Of a stretch of DNA of 64,000 nucleotides, positions 60,398 through 64,000 are shown piece after piece. The stretch's first letter is position 1. Every line of letters starts with the position of its first letter. Origin of the DNA: Mimachlamys varia (Eukaryota; Mollusca; Bivalvia; Pectinida; Pectinidae); the NCBI GenBank assembly GCA_947623455.1, contig OX392530.1, positions 30,597,405-30,661,404 of the forward strand, read 5' to 3'. A program made the position numbers and the translations under genes. The notes under the pieces were generated by a model. That model made no database searches. It was given only the letters and a program-made list of their open reading frames with translations, and had not been told where the DNA came from.

Positions 60398-62998
60398 TTA
60401 ACACCAGCGATAGACCGTGGGTACATGTAATACGAGTCCGGCTTTGTGTAGTGAGAGATAGAAGTGGATGGCACAACCAGATCACTGTGTCAATGCGTGT
60501 GCAAATGACCGTTATAAATAAAGAAATACATTCGAAGTGCAAGTAATATTGTTTAATACCAAATTTACAAATGATGTTATGAGGAAAAATAGTGTTGTTC
60601 ACTGTGTGTTTTCGAAACTTAGCAATATATCGATGAAGATTCAGTGAGACTATATTATCTTAGCAACCACGGCCATCGTAGTTGCCAACGTAGCAACCCG
60701 TTTCGAATGTTTTGTTTTTTCGTATAACACTTGAAAATTAATAATGATGTAAATATAAGGATTGTACCTCATTTTGACTGCGTATACGGTAGTTTGCCCG
60801 CAGTTGGCAACGAACATATTCACTATGGAGCGCTTGCGCGCCCCATTAAATATGTTCGTATGTAATTGCATTACAGCAAGCAGCAGTATAGTGTATATAG
60901 TTTACAACTTGAATATATGTCTTGAGTTATTTAAAGTATTATCAGTCACGTTTGTACTTGTGTGTGTGGGTGTAGGATAACTCCGCAGGTGATAGTGTTT
61001 CGTTACCCTTGTCAGAGTCCCGTGTACAAGTTCCAGCGCTGTGACATTCTGTATATAATGCTTAGCGTTACTAGCTAGGTAGTAACACATACAAGTATAT
61101 ATATTGGCAACTATAGTATAGTTATTGTTAGTCCTATAGCACACGGATCCCTAGAAATGACGTGGGTACAGACCCCGATATGTTACAACTTGAACAGCAG
61201 TATAACTATTATTTGTCTCAGTCATATAACATTGTTTTCGGTTAAATTTTGTCCATGGTGATAGGCAGTGGTGATTTGTAAGTGAAAAAATATATTTTAC
61301 TTGCATAACTCTTGTGTTTGTTGTTATAATATCGATATGTTCGTCAATTGTTTATAAGATATTCATGATATGTGCAAGAAAGTGGCAGATGTGCTACAGA
61401 GTGACGTAGCAAGCATTGTTCAATCCGTGCGTTGACAACATTTAATTATCACAGCAATGAATTCGTCAAACACCTGATCATCGCTTTTGATGGTCTGGTG
61501 ATGCCAGCACATGCCACATTGTTGGTAAGTTTCAAGTGTGCCTTGGTAGTTTTCAAGTGTGCTTCAAGATTAATGTTGTTTTCGGTGAAACGCTGTAAAA
61601 AGAGACGCTACCCTTTTGGATGTCTTTTTCTAGTTGTTTGAGCCCGAACTGACTTTATCGAATCACGAACCTTTGCAATACAATATTTCACTAAAAGGGT
61701 AAAAATGCAAAATACAATACATTACTTTGTAAGTAAACTTTATCTCGATCTGTATTATTTATTGTATGAAGAGTAACTGTACGTAATTAATCATACTTGT
61801 AGTGGTGATTTGGTTGGTGAACAAAATGATCTTTTAAAATAAACGTGAATATATTGTAACCCTAACTACATTGTTTATTAACACTTATTGTACAAGGTTT
61901 GTATGTTGTTTGTTTTTAATCTGTTATTGGGGTTTTCGGAGATTGGCACTAGTTACACACATGTTTAAACATGGAGCGGCAAGTGCTTAGTAATAGCGCA
62001 AAGCTAAAATGGACATTTTAATCATCGGATATTTTTCAACCAAAGGAAAAATACTGTTGACATCTTTTCATCATTTGTTTGCGGTAATATAATCCAATCA
62101 TTTTGAAGATCACATATTCATAAAAATGTTTAATGAATGTAATATTAACGTCCGCTATCTTTGATTGTATTATATTATAATATGTTTTCCGCGATATAGG
62201 TAAATCTTGATTAAAAACGGCAAACGTATTGTGAACCGCTAAAGGCGACCTTTAGGTTGTGATAAAGCGGTAAATAAGAACCTCGAATTATTATTATTAT
62301 AGAAGTACACCTGCGACAAGTGTACTTTATAAACAATGGAGGTATGTAGATTTAGGCTTGTCCATTTGTGACATGTTCTAGGGTGTGAAGAACTTAAATG
62401 AACTTAACAAGGATGAATGGTAAATTTATGTTCCTATTTAAATAATGGTGTTCCCTTGAATATTCTTCCTCCATACTCCAGACGAAATCAGACAATTATA
62501 ATCTCAGGTCAACGAAGATTACAATGACCAGAACAAGCCAAGCTAGGAGGACAGCGACAAAACAAGCAAGGCAGAGGATAACACGGGCTGGCCACGACAT
62601 TGGCAAACAACTGTTACGTGGAGAAACGACCTTGCATAACAATATCAGGAAATTACAAACCAGGTCAACTGGTTCGGACTTTTTGGCCTGGTGATAACGC
62701 CCTGGCTTCATAACCTAGAGGTCTCGTGTCCACGCCCTGCTCGTCTCACTAGTTTAATTTCTGCTCCTTGCTGTAAAATACTGTTTATTTCCCAAGTCGG
62801 GATGTTTGTATTAATAAGAACCCATGTCTGGGTGTTTGTATGTGCAAAATGTACTAATTGTCACAATGATAATTTCTTAAATATAATTACAGCCCCTGGT
62901 ACCCAATTAAACGTTACGTCGTGACGGATCTCTTTGAGTTGTATGCCTACGCCAGGTTCTATATGTCGTCACGTTTCGTAACACAATCCAAGGAAAGC
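60398..62998. other. Gene-poor stretch with arm-repeat fragments
   Basis: At 62625-62730 a piece matches the arm sequence near 39610-39730 (AACAATATCAGGAAATTACA, TTTTGGCCTG). At 62940-62990 another matches the region near 37345 (GTCACGTTTCGTAACA). No coding region is recognised. Confidence 0.5.
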
Positions 62999-63475
62999 AG
63001 ATCACGACATAGGCAAACCACGACATAGCCAAACACCGATTTAAGGAAGGCAGACCATGACATAGGCAAACAACAATTAAAGCAAGGCATGCCACGATAT
63101 AGGCAGACCACAACATAGGCTGGCCACGATATAGGCTGACCACGACATAGGCTTGCCATGATATAGACAGACCACGATATAGGCTGACCACGATATATGC
63201 TGGCCACGATATAGGCTGGTCATGATATAGGCAGACCACGATATAGGCTGGCCACGATATAGGCAGACCACGACATAGGCAGACCACGACATAGGCAGAC
63301 CACGATATAGGCAGACCACGACATAGGCAGACCACGACATAGGCAGACCACGACATAGGCAGACCACGACATAGGCAGACTACGATATAGGCAGACCACG
63401 ACATAGGCAGACCACGATAAAGGCAGGCCACGATATAGGCAGACCACGACATAGGCAGGCCACGACAAGCCAAGC
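62999..63475. repeat. 16-bp minisatellite
   Basis: About 30 copies of ACCACGACATAGGCAG with ACGATATAGGC variants. Open frames on the minus strand (SWSAYVVVCLCRGLPM) are repeat artefacts. Confidence 0.95.
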
Positions 63476-64000
63476 ATAGCAGAACACTACTTTTTCTTCA
63501 AATTCCTAGCTTAAAGCAGGGAACAGCAGACTTTTGTATGCCCTGGCCTCAGGAACAAAACTATTGCCTTCCTCGCCTTTGCAAACGTTCAATTTTGAAG
63601 TCAAAATTAAGCTATTTGCGAGCAAAGCTCCAAGAAGAAAAGGTATATAGAAGTAGAAATAATTGAAGACAATGATCCCAAATGGTGAGACGAGTGCAGC
63701 TGATTCCGAGGTTCAATATGTTGCCTCCAACGATATATTTTCTCAATCTCCGACGTTTGGGGTAACTGAGTACCTTAATTAATCGACTATGTATATCATT
63801 GCAGAAGAGTAAATGTACCCGACACCATATCAACACCAGACATCTATCTGTCAAAATATCCGAGTCTGGTGTTGGGACTAGAGAAAACTCGGGCTAGAAA
63901 AGATGAAACACCAATGAAACATTCCAGTGACAAGAATTGACGCTAGTGCTCCCTTATCGTTTGAGAAACAGTCACATTAGCACCCGACAAGATAAATCAG
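63476..64000. other. Right end of window
   Basis: No gene or repeat recognised. A minus-strand frame at 63854-63612 has no identifiable domain. Confidence 0.4.

Noticed and set aside
62907..63477. Cys/Trp-rich 188-codon open frame on the minus strand
   Set aside because: It is the 16-bp repeat read in successive frames (SWSAYIVVCLC), with no non-repeat core.

Overview
This is an intron-rich, AT-rich animal genome window. It is packed with minisatellites, short inverted-repeat elements and decayed retrotransposons. A lophotrochozoan, most likely a bivalve mollusc, is the best guess. That rests on a DUF4062-NACHT-WD gene of the NWD family, NFIL3/PAR-type bZIP genes, jockey/CR1-like LINE relics, hammerhead-ribozyme repeats and SINE-like tails; the species assignment is inference. 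I saw no rRNA, tRNA or CRISPR array.

Region 1 (about 0.4-19.1 kb, minus strand) is one gene for a NACHT and WD-repeat protein. I assembled seven coding exons with consensus splice sites and compatible phases: 19134-19017, 10833-10745, 10137-10018, 6337-6125, 5880-5739, 5470-4752 and 4372-377. They total 5397 nt (1798 aa plus stop), with DUF4062, NACHT and WD regions and a terminal CSIM (CaaX-like) motif. Its introns hold a 22-bp satellite of about 2.1 kb, a 48-50-bp minisatellite and a 19-bp minisatellite.

Region 2 (19.1-24.4 kb) is gene-poor: the NWD 5' flank, SINE-like and hammerhead-like repeats, and a long dispersed repeat.

Region 3 (24389-45971) is a 21.6-kb inverted duplication. Its arms are about 10.7 kb and its spacer about 240 bp. 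Each arm carries a complete two-exon NFIL3-like bZIP gene (311 aa), a dead LINE, a TA-flanked MITE and an inverted-repeat element. Arm identity is uneven. A block of about 2.4 kb around exon 1 looks identical, while exon 2 and the outer arm differ by several percent. This suggests gene conversion.

Region 4 (45.97-59.1 kb) begins with a LINE ORF1 relic, hairpins and dispersed repeats. From about 50.5 kb it contains a third, older copy of the duplicated unit with a third intact bZIP gene. That copy is interrupted by a probable 1.8-kb solo LTR, a TTAA-flanked MITE and a short SINE-like insertion. The duplicated arms serve as empty-site controls for the last two.

Region 5 (59.1-64 kb) is non-coding: GCCGG-rich tandem units, a second TTAA MITE, fragments of the arm repeats and a 16-bp minisatellite.

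The two gene families are functionally unrelated as far as the sequence shows: a STAND-type signalling ATPase, and a small cluster of bZIP transcription factors. Repeated E-box/ETS/CCAAT modules carried by the repeat complex lie upstream of the bZIP copies and may act as their promoters or enhancers (inference).
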